Assembly: GCA_958299035.1 (NCBI GenBank) | Contig: CATQJL010000316.1 | Coordinates: 11,626,347 to 11,690,346, forward strand | Source of the DNA: Cylicocyclus nassatus | Lineage: Eukaryota > Nematoda > Chromadorea > Rhabditida > Strongylidae | Length of the DNA stretch: 64,000 nt | Direction of reading: 5' to 3' | Shown here: in pieces, positions 11,211 to 20,389 of the stretch | Position numbering within the stretch: the first letter of the stretch is position 1 | Layout of the letters: the number at the start of each line of letters is the position of its first letter | Notes under the pieces: generated by a model | The model's input: only the letters and a program-made list of their open reading frames with translations | Told to the model about the DNA's origin: nothing | The model's database searches: none | Position numbers and translations under genes: made by a program

Positions 11211-13575
11211 AAAGATGATTGCAGTCCTGACCTGTAAAACTACGCCGCCAAACGTCATCTCCGTACTTATCGAGTCTAGAACTCGTCTTATGCACAACGT
11301 ACACGATGGCAGAAGGAACCAACCGTTAATCAACTGTGATGAAAATGTTAGTGGTCCGCAGGAAGCAGCGGACGATAGCCGCAGAGATGTTGCGGACGGA
11401 CGACACCGAGTGTCACTCGGTGTGTTACGTCTATATATAAGGCAGCTACTGTTCACATAGTGATAGAAAAGGCAGAAGGCATTTGTCACTGACAGGCATT
11501 CATTCTTGTTATTCATGCTTGGGCTCTTCAAAGAGATCCACAAAGCTTCCAGTATCTTTCGTGCAGAAATTTCTGTCTCGTACGCCAAAATGAACATTTG
11601 ACCTCAAACTTAGCTCCGCCATTCAAATCTATGCTTTCCCAACGGTGATACCAATTTCCCTCGTCTTTTGTTTGCTAGTGCTCTTTGACCCTGATATATT
11701 AGGTCGGTGCAAAAGTTTTGTCAGTTTTTTCAATCCATCGGCAAACACGCTAGAATGAAGATGAATAAACACTTCAAAATGTATCCGATGCAGAATTTCT
11801 TCTTCTTTCCAGCTGCTAAACCCTCATTGCGTTTCGTTGCGAGGTGACGAGATATTTGCTGGAAATTACAACCACTCGTTTTTACCATGTCCAAATTTCG
11901 CTAATTTTCAAATTTTTGTATGAGACTTTCGGAGGAGCCCTGATAACCACTAGGTAGGACAAACCTTTTGCCAACTTATGCATTTTTTTCTTTTTCTCAT
12001 CTGCTTTTTCTGATTTTTGCTAAATGATTTTCTAAAAGTCTTGTGCTTTGGAAAAATCGCATAACCTGTTATTGCACCAAAACACTGCAAAACCTACAGA
12101 GTACTAAGGTTCAACACTCGATTATTACTACCGTTGCCATTACAAAGTACATGAGCGATTTTCGCTTCAAATCAAGAAGATTCTGAAACAAAGGTTACGG
12201 CAGTGCGCATTCCTGGAATTGAGAAATACTACGATCTTCCCCACAAATTTCGCCTGTCTCGGCAAAAAAAAGACAAGTTTTAGAAGGAGGAGAAAAAGTT
12301 AAATCGAATGGTGACTGAAGTGTTCAACATTTTAGGTTCTACGGGGTTAAAATAGGCTAAATGTAAAATTTGGTTACTTCAAAAAATAAATCGTAAAAAT
12401 TCTGAAAGGCAAGCCGTAGGGCTACAAAAAAGTGCATAAGTTAGCAAAAGGTTTGCCCTACCTGCTGCTTATTAGGGCTCATCCGAAAGTCTCATACAAA
12501 AATTTTGAAAATTAGCGAAAGTTGGACATGGTAAAAACGAGTGATTGTAATTTCCAGCAAATATCTCGCAACTCTCGCAACGAAACGCAATCAGAGTTTA
12601 GCAGCTGGAAGGACGAAGAAATTCTGCATCGGATACATTTTGAAGTGTTTATTCATCTTCGTTCTAGCGTGTTTGCTGATGGACTGAAAAAACTGACAAA
12701 ACTTTTGCACCGACCTAATACAATGCTCTGCCCGTCTCACCTATATAGGACGCTCCGCAACTTGAACACTCTAGTTAATATACGACCCCTAACTTCGTGC
12801 AATCTCCTAATTTTCCGTATGGGCAAACAATGCATTGCTCTGATACGCATTCTGTATCGTATAACCTGTTTCGCACCAACTGCTTCCTGATACTTTCGTT
12901 CGGGATGTTTACCAGTACAACCTCATTTTGCAGATGTGCTCGAGTAATGCACTGCTTTATCGTTCATTTCATCGGAGATGAAAGGTATGCAAAGTGGGGC
13001 TCTCTTGTCGTTACGTGCAGTTCGATTACCACTAGATCATGGACGTCTACTAATATGCGGATTTGTGTAGCCGTTGTTGCGCGCAATCGTTGTAGCCAAT
13101 CTAGTGGATGCGAGCAGCTCTTCTTCGCTAGTGCAAACTTCTACAGCCGTTCTGTACATGTTCTTAAGAATTGCACGTTTCGTCGTTGTAGGATGCGCTG
13201 ACTTTGCATGTATTATTATGTTCTTTGAGCTTTCTTTCCTGTAATATTTCATTCGGATCGTGCCACCAGATAAGTTTATCTGGGTGTTCAGGAACGAAAG
13301 CCACCCACTGTACGGGCTTCCCTGGTAAACCTAATGTACTGTAACTGCTGGTTCAAGAGCGCGAAACGTTCGTCCATTTCGGACTGAGTCGTTGTTATTA
13401 CGCAGCAGTCGATGTATCGACAGTACATTATGGGCAAGCGTGCAAGTATTGGCTCCTCTATTTTACTCATAAGGCAACGCGAGGGCTTGGGCTAGTCGTT
13501 GACCCATAGGCAACCCCCTGATCTGAGAATAGTAATTCCCAAACCATCTAAAGATGTTACACTTCAAACATTCTT
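11166..13575 (-). pseudogene. Penelope-like retroelement copy A: RT plus GIY-YIG, broken
   Basis: Read on the minus strand, the order is: RT region at 13575-13288 (motifs RGLAMGQRLAPALA-like, then MYCRYIDCCVI), RT thumb at 13252-13037 (MKYYRKESSKNIIIHAKSAH), and a GIY-YIG endonuclease. The endonuclease starts around 12800-12725 (VVY..ECSSC.ASYIGETGRAL) and resumes at 11600-11440 (ILAYETEISARKILEALWI, then SMNNKNECLSVTN). RT followed by GIY-YIG with a cysteine pair is diagnostic of Penelope-like elements. The YIGETG block is split from the remainder by the mariner MITE at 11699-12718, and frame changes and stops occur throughout. The RT catalytic box reads YIDC rather than YxDD. The copy is non-functional. 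Confidence 0.85.
11699..12718. mobile_element. Mariner-type MITE, family TTAGGTCGGTGCAAAAG, inserted in Penelope copy A
   Basis: The 1020-base element starts TTAGGTCGGTGCAAAAGTTT and ends with its reverse complement. TA target duplications lie at 11697-11698 and 12719-12720. Long arms (for example GCTAATTTTCAAATTTTTGT near 11900 and its complement near 12500) make it nearly a full-length hairpin. The insertion cuts the GIY-YIG coding region of the host retroelement. Confidence 0.9.
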
Positions 13576-14702
13576 TGTACACAAATGTTCAAAACGAAGC
13601 CGCACTGCAAGCGTTGTCAGAGATGTTGGAGCTTCACTACAACGATATGGTCACCTTTGGACTGAGCAAAGCGTGCATACTGACTCTTGTCAAAGAATGT
13701 TTGAAGTGTAACATCTTTAGATGGTCTGGGAATTACTATTCTCAGATCAGGGGGTTGGCTATGGGTCAACGACTAGCCCCAGCCCTCGCGATCTGCCTTA
13801 TGAGTAAGATAGAGGAGTCAATACTTGCACGCTTGCCCATAATGTACTGTCGATACATCGACTGCTGCGTAATAACATCGACTCACAAGGGAGGTCGAAT
13901 CAGTCGAAGTGGCCTTTCCAAATGGGTCATATACCATTTTGAAGAGCGTTGAACGCTGATTCCGAATCTGCCTTCATTATCTGCCGAGCGCTTCTGGACG
14001 TCGAGTTATAAAAATTTTTTGGAGCGAAAAATGAACTCAGAATTCAAGTAAAATTAACTATTACGGACTTTTCAGCGCCTAAATAGAGCAACATGTAGTA
14101 TGAGTGTTTTGGACAGAAGGTATCCTTTGTAATGGAGTGCTCTGATAACCAACTTCGGACCATTTGAGCAATTCTGACGAATTTTGCTCTAATTACGCAT
14201 TAAATTTTTCAACCAAAGGAACGCTCATAACTCGGCGTCCAGAGGCGCTCGGCAGATAACGAAGACAGATTCGGAATCAGCGTTGCATGCTTTATAAAAT
14301 AGTATGCATTTCGTATGGAAACGCCACTTCGACCAAGTATCCTTCCCTTGTCAGTCCGAAATGGACGAACGTTTCGCGCTCTTGAACCAGCAGTCACAGT
14401 ACATTAGGTTTACCAGGGAAACCCGTACAGTGGGGTGGCTTTCGTTCCTGAACACCCAGATAAACTTATCTGGTGGCACGATCCGAATGAAATATTACAG
14501 GAAAGAAAGCTCAAAGAACATAATAATACATGCAAAGTCAGCGCATCCTACAACGACGAAACGCGCAATTCTTAAGAACATGTACAGAACGGCTGTAGAA
14601 GTTTGCACTAGCGAAGAAGAGCTGCTCGCATCCACTAGATTGGCTACAACGATTGCGCGCAACAACGGCTACACAAATCCGCATATTAGTAGACGTCCAT
14701 GA
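13545..14702 (+). pseudogene. Penelope-like retroelement copy B: RT fragment, broken
   Basis: The plus-strand RT begins with SLYTNVQNEAALQALSEML (palm motif A), continues with LVKECLKCNIFRWSGNYYSQ and GLAMGQRLAPALA, then CRYIDCCVI, and after a 465-base insertion resumes at SEMDERFALLNQQSQYIRF to RNNGYTNPHISRRP at 14699. The GIY-YIG part is deleted: coding sequence passes straight into the terminal repeat at 14743. It shares YIDC with copy A. The two copies face away from each other and overlap as an inverted repeat: 13471-13575 is the complement of 13686-13795, with the loop 13576-13685 unique to copy B. Confidence 0.85.
13886..14350. mobile_element. 465-base TIR element with TCA target duplication
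   Basis: Ends CAAGGGAGG... and ...CCTTCCCTTG are inverted repeats, flanked by TCA at 13883-13885 and 14351-14353. The uninterrupted site is visible in Penelope copy A (ACGACTCAGTCCGAAATGG, complement near 13380-13395), which proves insertion. Internal arms contain GCTGATTCCGAATCTGCC and its inverted copy. A similar arm sequence occurs in the foldback at 61843-62492. The superfamily is not assigned: a 3-base duplication would suit CACTA-like elements, but the end sequence is not CACTA. Confidence 0.75.
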
Positions 14703-14742
14703 TCTAGTGGTAGTCAAACTGCACGTAACGAAAAGAGAGCCC

Positions 14743-14829
14743 TCAGACCTCCGAAGAAGACGATCTTGTCGAAACGTTAGGTCAATAAAGATTCCACCGT
14801 ACTAATCTGGGCTTGGCAGAACATCTATA
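14743..14829 (+). repeat. Penelope-like terminal repeat, plus-strand copy
   Basis: Inverted counterpart of 11125-11210. It contains CGAAGAAGACGATCTTGTCG then AAACG and an AATAAAG signal (near 14782), consistent with a 3' terminus that follows the RT of copy B. Confidence 0.75.
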
Positions 14830-15322
14830 CAATCTACGGCAAAAGATGCCCAGATTCAGAGAAGAGAGAATCTGTAGTTCAAAAACTTTTCCTTCAAAAA
14901 GATTGCTCGATCAAACATTACCCAGCGGATATCCTTCTATCATCCTGTTTTCAGCTCACATGTTATTGGAGTATCATCTAATAGCTGTCCAGATGTAGAT
15001 CAGACGTTACTGCTGCAGTGAAAAGAAGAAAAAATTCTATGATAGTGAGAAACGATGAGTTTCAAAAGAAATAAGTGAAGTTATGATAGAATTCTCTGAT
15101 TTTCACTCTGCTACCCTGGGGATGGTTTCAGCAATTTCCGAAATTTCGGAAAGTATGTGAATTTCATAACACCTGTTTGTACAATTTGTCTATACCTACC
15201 AGATACAGTTTGCAAAACTTGTGCGATTCCACTTTTTACATTCGACTATAAAAATTACGTTACTTATTGTTTACATAATTATTTCATGATCTTGAGTTTC
15301 ACATTGTCAGATTTCATGTTTA
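14830..15322. other. Non-coding stretch
   Basis: Nothing recognised. The Penelope terminal repeat ends at the left edge and a HINE starts at the right. Confidence 0.4.
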
Positions 15323-15608
15323 TCTTATATATAAAGCTGAATGTCTGTTTGTCTGTATGTATGTCTGTACGTATGTTCCGAATAGAAAATTCCATTTTTA
15401 AACCGATCTGGACCAAATTTGGCACACATCCACTTCGGGCCCCGGCGGGTGTCATAGGCTACTTTTCGTTATCGATCCATATCGATTTTATCGATTTTTT
15501 GCAAAATTTAAGCTACGGGGCTGGGGGTTGGCACAGGGGGGTAATCGAGCATGCTGATTACAAATATATTGTTGACAGGGCCGGGCGGAGCCGGGTAAGC
15601 CATCTAGT
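15323..15608 (+). mobile_element. HINE (Helentron-type non-autonomous element)
   Basis: It starts TCTTATATATAAAGCTGAAT, followed by a TGTCTG/TGTATG tract, a conserved body (TTCCGAATAGAAAATTCC, GGTGTCATAGGCTACTTTTC, ATCGATCCATATCGATTTTA) and the terminus GGGCGGAGCCGGGTAAGCCA then TCTAGT. Further copies in both orientations lie at 24244, 31731, 46106 and 47340, all sharing these ends, so it is a mobile family. Such sequences are typical of Helentron/HINE elements. No Rep/helicase is in the window. Confidence 0.8.
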
Positions 15609-17100
15609 CTTTTATATAAAGCTAAATGTCTGTTTGTATGTCTGTCTGTCTGTCTGTCTGTATGTCTGTCTGTACGTATATTCCGAATAGAAATTTTTAT
15701 TTCTGAACCGATCCGGACCAAACTTGGCACACATACACTTCGGGCCTCGGACGAAAAGTGGGTTATGACACCCGCGATTTGGCAATATTCCAGGTGCCCA
15801 TAACTGATTGTAAGCACATTATAAATGTACAGAAGATAGGGCATTTCATCAGTTTACGAAAGTTATACACACTATGCATGTGCAGTTTGCTAATGTTGGA
15901 TCCGAAGACTTCTGGCGAATTGCCAAATCGCGTCGCGACTGAAATCGCGTGGAGTATGCCCGGCCCTTTGCATGCTGATTACAGATATCACACGTTCTCC
16001 ACAGAACGTCTTCCCGTGTGGTTACGGTAGGTGTACGGTGGGAAGTCAAGATCATGAATTCGGCTGGAGTTCGGTCCATACGGCTTGTCATGCTAATTAC
16101 AAATATCATCTCTCTCTGCATATCAGGACCTTTTCATAGATATGTGCTGGTTATATGGCATGGGGTCGAAAACATAGATCTGCTTTGAACTTCGTCTAGG
16201 GTGGTCATTTAGCGCGTTGAACATGAATATCATGCTGATTTCGCAGGATAGTGCATTTTCATGGGTTACGGTGGGTGTAGATATGTCGAGCTCCCACATT
16301 TGCTCAAAACCTTACCTGTCACGGTTCACAAGTATACTGCTTATGAATATGATGCTTGCTCGCTGTCATAACGCCATAGTGAAGTTATGGTGAGTTGCAG
16401 GGTTTGAATGGACATTTTTTCGCTTTCGGGCCAATTTAGATCCCAGATATTCAAGAGTTGGGAAAACGGTCGTTTTGCATGGCGGTCTCCAGCGCCATCC
16501 TGATAACCTGTCCCAACGCGTAACGCACGCGGCAAATCTCCCTCCCCCCGTTTTTGCTTAGGCAAAAGCAGCCGAAGGGTGCATCGCGCGCGGCAGTGGT
16601 CCTATAAGGAAACTGATAACCTGTCCCAATGCGTAACGCACGCGACAAATCTCCCTCCCCCTGTTTTTGCTTAGGCAAAAGCCGCCGAAGGGTGTCTTGC
16701 GCGCGGCAGTAGTCCTATAAGGGAAAGCATTACGATCGTGGGATACTTTTATACCACACGAATTGCCTTTATCGTCGGGAGTGAGCACGATATTCTTGAA
16801 ACAGCACTATAGGTAATTTTCTGCCAAGGTTTCAGGCAGGTTCATGATTTTTACCTGCTGTCACGCGAAATGACTACGATATTCGTCATCAGCGGCTTTA
16901 ATAACCCCCATATACCGAGTTTGAGCAAGATCCACCTCAAAAACATTTTAGGGCCCGGATATCCGAATAGCGCCATCAGTTTTTAGAATTATCCTTACTT
17001 TTATCGATTTTATTGGTTTTTTTTGCAAAGTTTGAGCTGCGGGGCTGGGGGGTTGGTGAGGAAGGAAGGTGAGCATACTGATTACTCACATAGAGGGAAT
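15608..17100 (+). mobile_element. Longer HINE-like element or decayed Helentron
   Basis: It begins directly at the end of the previous HINE with TTTTATATAAAGCTAAATGT and the same TGTCTG tract. It ends near 17030-17085 with sequence resembling the HINE body tail (GAGCTGCGGGGCTGGGGGGT, then ATACTGATTAC). Between them CATGCTGATTACAAATATC-like motifs recur (about 15975, 16090, 16230, 16340). The right end is not defined by a clear CTAGT terminus, so the limits are approximate. Confidence 0.4.
16500..16724 (+). repeat. Two-copy tandem repeat of about 112 bases
   Basis: 16500-16611 and 16613-16724 are tandem copies starting CTGATAACCTGTCCCAAYGC and ending GTCCTATAAGG(G)AAA. The unit contains the short inverted motif TTTTTGCTTAGGCAAAAGC. 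Overlapping open frames on the minus strand simply mirror the duplication. Confidence 0.85.
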
Positions 17101-18030
17101 AGGGAATTGCATGTGGAAGTGTGCACAGGTTCTCTCATAAATCGCCCTTTCGAAACATGGTTGCCCTGACATAATCATGAAAACGAAATCAGCTTTTTTT
17201 TTCGTACGACGTTGTCAGCGTGAGAGTAGAGATCAAGACTTGTAAGTTTCCCGAGCTTTGAACCGGCTCTCCAAGTGAAACACCTATCAATATCGCATAG
17301 AAGAATATACAAAAAATATAAATCAAACTTATTGTGACGTTTTTACTCGTCCGCGTTTCTTAACAGATTATTTTGCTTTTGCTTAAGTTTACATAGCTTT
17401 TTCTTCTCTGGTACTCTTTTGACCTTCACTTTTAATGGAGGGGGGGGGGGGAGGGGGAAGGGGAGGGGTTTCAATCAACCTTCACTTATAAATCCATGTC
17501 TTTAAACAAGCGAAGGTATGTACTGTAAACGATAGTCTTTCTTGAATTAACAGTGGGATGATGAAAAGAGTAATGCAACGTTAAAAAAAGATCTGTCTTA
17601 TGAAAAGTTTGCAAAAGAGTTGGAAATTCCATAAAAAAGTTGCTAAATTTTGAATAAGCCTCGTACGTTTCTGTGAACGTTCCTTCGGAAACTTTTCAAG
17701 CACATCAAAAAACAAGTGCATGAATTATTCGAGAATCCTCACATGACCTAAACTGCGTCGAAGATCTCTATAAAGTTGATTGCTAGCATCAGCCTCTCTA
17801 AAAACTTACCACGAAAAAATCAGTTGTTCCGATATTATTCAAATTGCTGCCAATTTGCAAGGACACCGTGATGCTAAAAGTTCCTACCGCATTCCAGTAA
17901 CGATTAACAATAAGTGCTTCTCTCCATACTGTAAATCTAACTTGAAGCCAGCAATACAGAGTTTCACCTTAAGTTTGGCTGAAAATCAGTGAAAGAAAAG
18001 ATTTTGAATCAAACAGTCGGGATATTTTTT
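17101..18030. other. Non-coding stretch with a G-rich tract
   Basis: A G-rich low-complexity run is at 17439-17470. Nothing else is recognised. Confidence 0.4.
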
Positions 18031-18100
18031 GAGAGGCCCTGTATATGTAAGATAAATTTCAATATCGCAATAAGGGAAAATTTGGCTTGCACAAACTTAC
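18031..18100 (+). repeat. Left member of a 70-base direct repeat flanking a Penelope-like fragment
   Basis: GAGAGGCCCTGTATATGTAA through TTGGCTTGCACAAACTTAC recurs at 20320-20389 with about 90% identity in the same orientation. It could be a terminal repeat of the retroelement or an unusually long duplicated target. Confidence 0.8.
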
Positions 18101-18842
18101 AAATTTACAACAATGCATATTAGTATGTAAATATCAACTTCGTATCGAAAGTTTTTCGCTTAATCACAAAGTATAGATAAATTTTTTCATATCATCACAA
18201 TGAATCAGTAATATTATTCATCCTTTAAAATACTAGCACGTTTTTGCCTATAAATCCATCTATTCTTTTAAGCTTTATCCAATTACGCCTTCGCAACTTG
18301 CCTAATTTGCTTTTTTCATACATGTCGTTGTACAAACTGCCTACTAACGCTGTAAAACTCACCATTCTTTCAGTCGACACGACAGGACGACAATATAATA
18401 ATCCTGTGGTATAATATCGACCATCATAGCATACAAAAATGAATAAAATGAAACAAGCCACCAAGTTTGAGAAACGAAACAATATTCATTTTAAATACAC
18501 CCTAAACACTAACTGGTGGAATCAGTAGTTAGAATGAGAAATAACATTTTTATCACCTATATAAATGCTTTTGAAACAATCTCAAGCATCAAAAACAATT
18601 ATTCTCTTACAATAATAATCTGTTCTGCTTCTGACTTTAGTATTCGAAGTCAACCAAATAAAATAAGTCACTATCAATTGTCAATTATCCACTTTGCACT
18701 TTCAAATTCATAAAAGTTATCTTCAGAGTCGACTATATACAACATTCAATCTATTCGTTCTTAAGATTGAACAGCTTCTACACATCACTTATTCCAGCTT
18801 CAATTCCTTATTTCATTATCATTTCTCGTACAGCTACCAATA

Positions 18843-19095
18843 GTTTCATATCTTTTCGACTATTCTCACTGTCAAATTGACAGAACACTCTTCCTTTTTC
18901 GACCAATCGGGTCGCGCTGTCGAATTGACAGCTTCATACTTCATATTCTTCCTTTTCGACCAATTGGGTCGCGCTGTCGAATTGACAGCTTCATATTCTT
19001 CCTTTTCGACCAATCGGGTCGCACTGTCTGAATAGACAGTTTCATCTTTCTTCTTTACGACAAATCGATTCACACTATCAACAGACAGTATTCAT
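18843..19095. repeat. Tandem array of about 50-base units, each with a CTGTCGAATTGACAG palindrome
   Basis: Four to five units carry TTCTTCCTTTTCGACCAATC then GGGTCGCGCTGTCGAATTGA. The segment CTGTC(GAATT)GACAG is an inverted repeat. Units near 18890, 18945 and 18995 are well matched; the outer ones are decayed. The minus-strand open frame over it is only a translation of the repeat. Confidence 0.8.
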
Positions 19096-19779
19096 ATGAT
19101 TCTTCTATTATTCAACAACTTTATTTGATGATAAACTTATCCTTTTAATCTTATCATTTTCGGAAAAGATAAAGCAATTGCAGCTATTTTTATCTTATAA
19201 TAACACATTATCAAAAAATCACTTAGATTGTTTATCTTACAACATAATATCATAAAAACAATCAATATTTTTGTTAATTTTAATATTAATTTTATTTGTT
19301 ATTTATTATATTCCCCATTAATTATTACACTTAGTCTATAAACATATTTTCATAATTGTTATCTACACTAAATTCAAAATATCTAATTTTATCAATATAC
19401 AACGTCAATTATATTTAATATTATATTATTTTTAATACCAATAACATAGGTAAGTTTATTTTTATTTTATATCGTAAGGTTATAGTTTACTGTAAATTCG
19501 TAGACATTCTTTGAGAAGAGGGCCATACCTCTTGTTTTTAAAAATAGGGGGACTCTACGATGGGTAATACCAGCGGTTGACGGTGGGGCGTGGGGGATAC
19601 CCCTCCTGCGACTCCGTAGGTCCCGTTTATTCAAAAGTAAACTAAGTTTCAAAAAATTCATCAAACACTAATAGGTCTGTCATGAACCCTGGCAGCAGCC
19701 CTGCCGAATCATTATCTCCCAAACTCTCCAGGGTAAGGACCTGCCGACTGGAGAGTTAGTCAAGTGGTCTAAAAAAACT
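19096..19779. other. AT-rich non-coding stretch with a 10-base stem near 19726-19759
   Basis: A very AT-rich tract (19100-19470) precedes a GC-richer segment containing AACTCTCCAG (near 19726) and its complement CTGGAGAGTT (near 19750). The position just upstream of the GIY-YIG frame suggests it belongs to the same retroelement. Confidence 0.4.
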
Positions 19780-20301
19780 GTGTCTTGCGATGATGATAAT
19801 TATTTTATGTTTACACAATTTCATAAAAGTAGGATAAACAATAAATACACATTAGATAATTTCGGAAATAATCACATGACAACTGCATGTTGCTCCACAT
19901 GTGTTGTTTGCAAGTTAATGGATCATAGTCCATTTATAATAAGTACTTCAACAGGATTGAAAATTCACACTTATTGTAAGAAAAATAGTTGCTGCGAAGA
20001 CAGCAACGTAATTTACTGTGTCACATGTGAAGAATGCAATAAGCAATATGTGGGAATGACAACACGTAAACTTAAATGTAGAATAAAAGAACGCATCTAT
20101 CATTCGAAAAAGAATGACTTAGACAACTTTCTATACAATCATTTCAAAACCTGTTGCAACAAAAAAATAACCATTAGAATACTAGACAGCCTTCAAAATA
20201 ACGAAAATAAAACTATATTAATGAATAAAGAATTGTTTTGGATCAAATTACTCAATACTGCATACCCATTCGGATTGAATGATAACATAAAAGGCCCATA
20301 A
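19780..20301 (+). CDS. Penelope-like element GIY-YIG endonuclease (C-terminal fragment)
   Basis: The frame of 173 codons ends with TAA at 20299-20301. Residues 37-44 hold cysteines (CCSTCVVC). Residues 77-79 are VIY and 90-92 are YVG (the GIY...YIG pair), with CEEC between them at 83-86. R101 and E151 fit the catalytic arginine and glutamate, and the C-terminus reads WIKLLNTAYPFGLN. In Penelope-like retroelements this endonuclease follows the reverse transcriptase. No RT is visible upstream between here and 18031, so the copy is 5' truncated. The first ATG need not be the biological start. The frame itself is unbroken, which suggests a fairly recent insertion. It belongs to a different lineage from the copies at 11-14 kb and 60-62 kb. 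Confidence 0.85.
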   Translation: MSCDDDNYFMFTQFHKSRINNKYTLDNFGNNHMTTACCSTCVVCKLMDHSPFIISTSTGLKIHTYCKKNSCCEDSNVIYCVTCEECNKQYVGMTTRKLKCRIKERIYHSKKNDLDNFLYNHFKTCCNKKITIRILDSLQNNENKTILMNKELFWIKLLNTAYPFGLNDNIKGP

Positions 20302-20319
20302 GAGACCCTGTATACCCAT

Positions 20320-20389
20320 AAGAGGCCCTGTATATGTAAGAAAAATTTCAATATCGCATTAGAGGAAAATTAGGCTTGCACGAACTTAC
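20320..20389 (+). repeat. Right member of the 70-base direct repeat
   Basis: Pairs with 18031-18100. Immediately before it, AAGAGACCCTGTATAC is a partial third copy, so the junction itself looks duplicated. The endonuclease stop codon is 18 bases upstream. Confidence 0.8.

Noticed and set aside
18843..19095. CRISPR-like array
   Set aside because: Units are about 50 bases with no unique spacers, diverge at the edges, and lie in a eukaryotic retroelement context.
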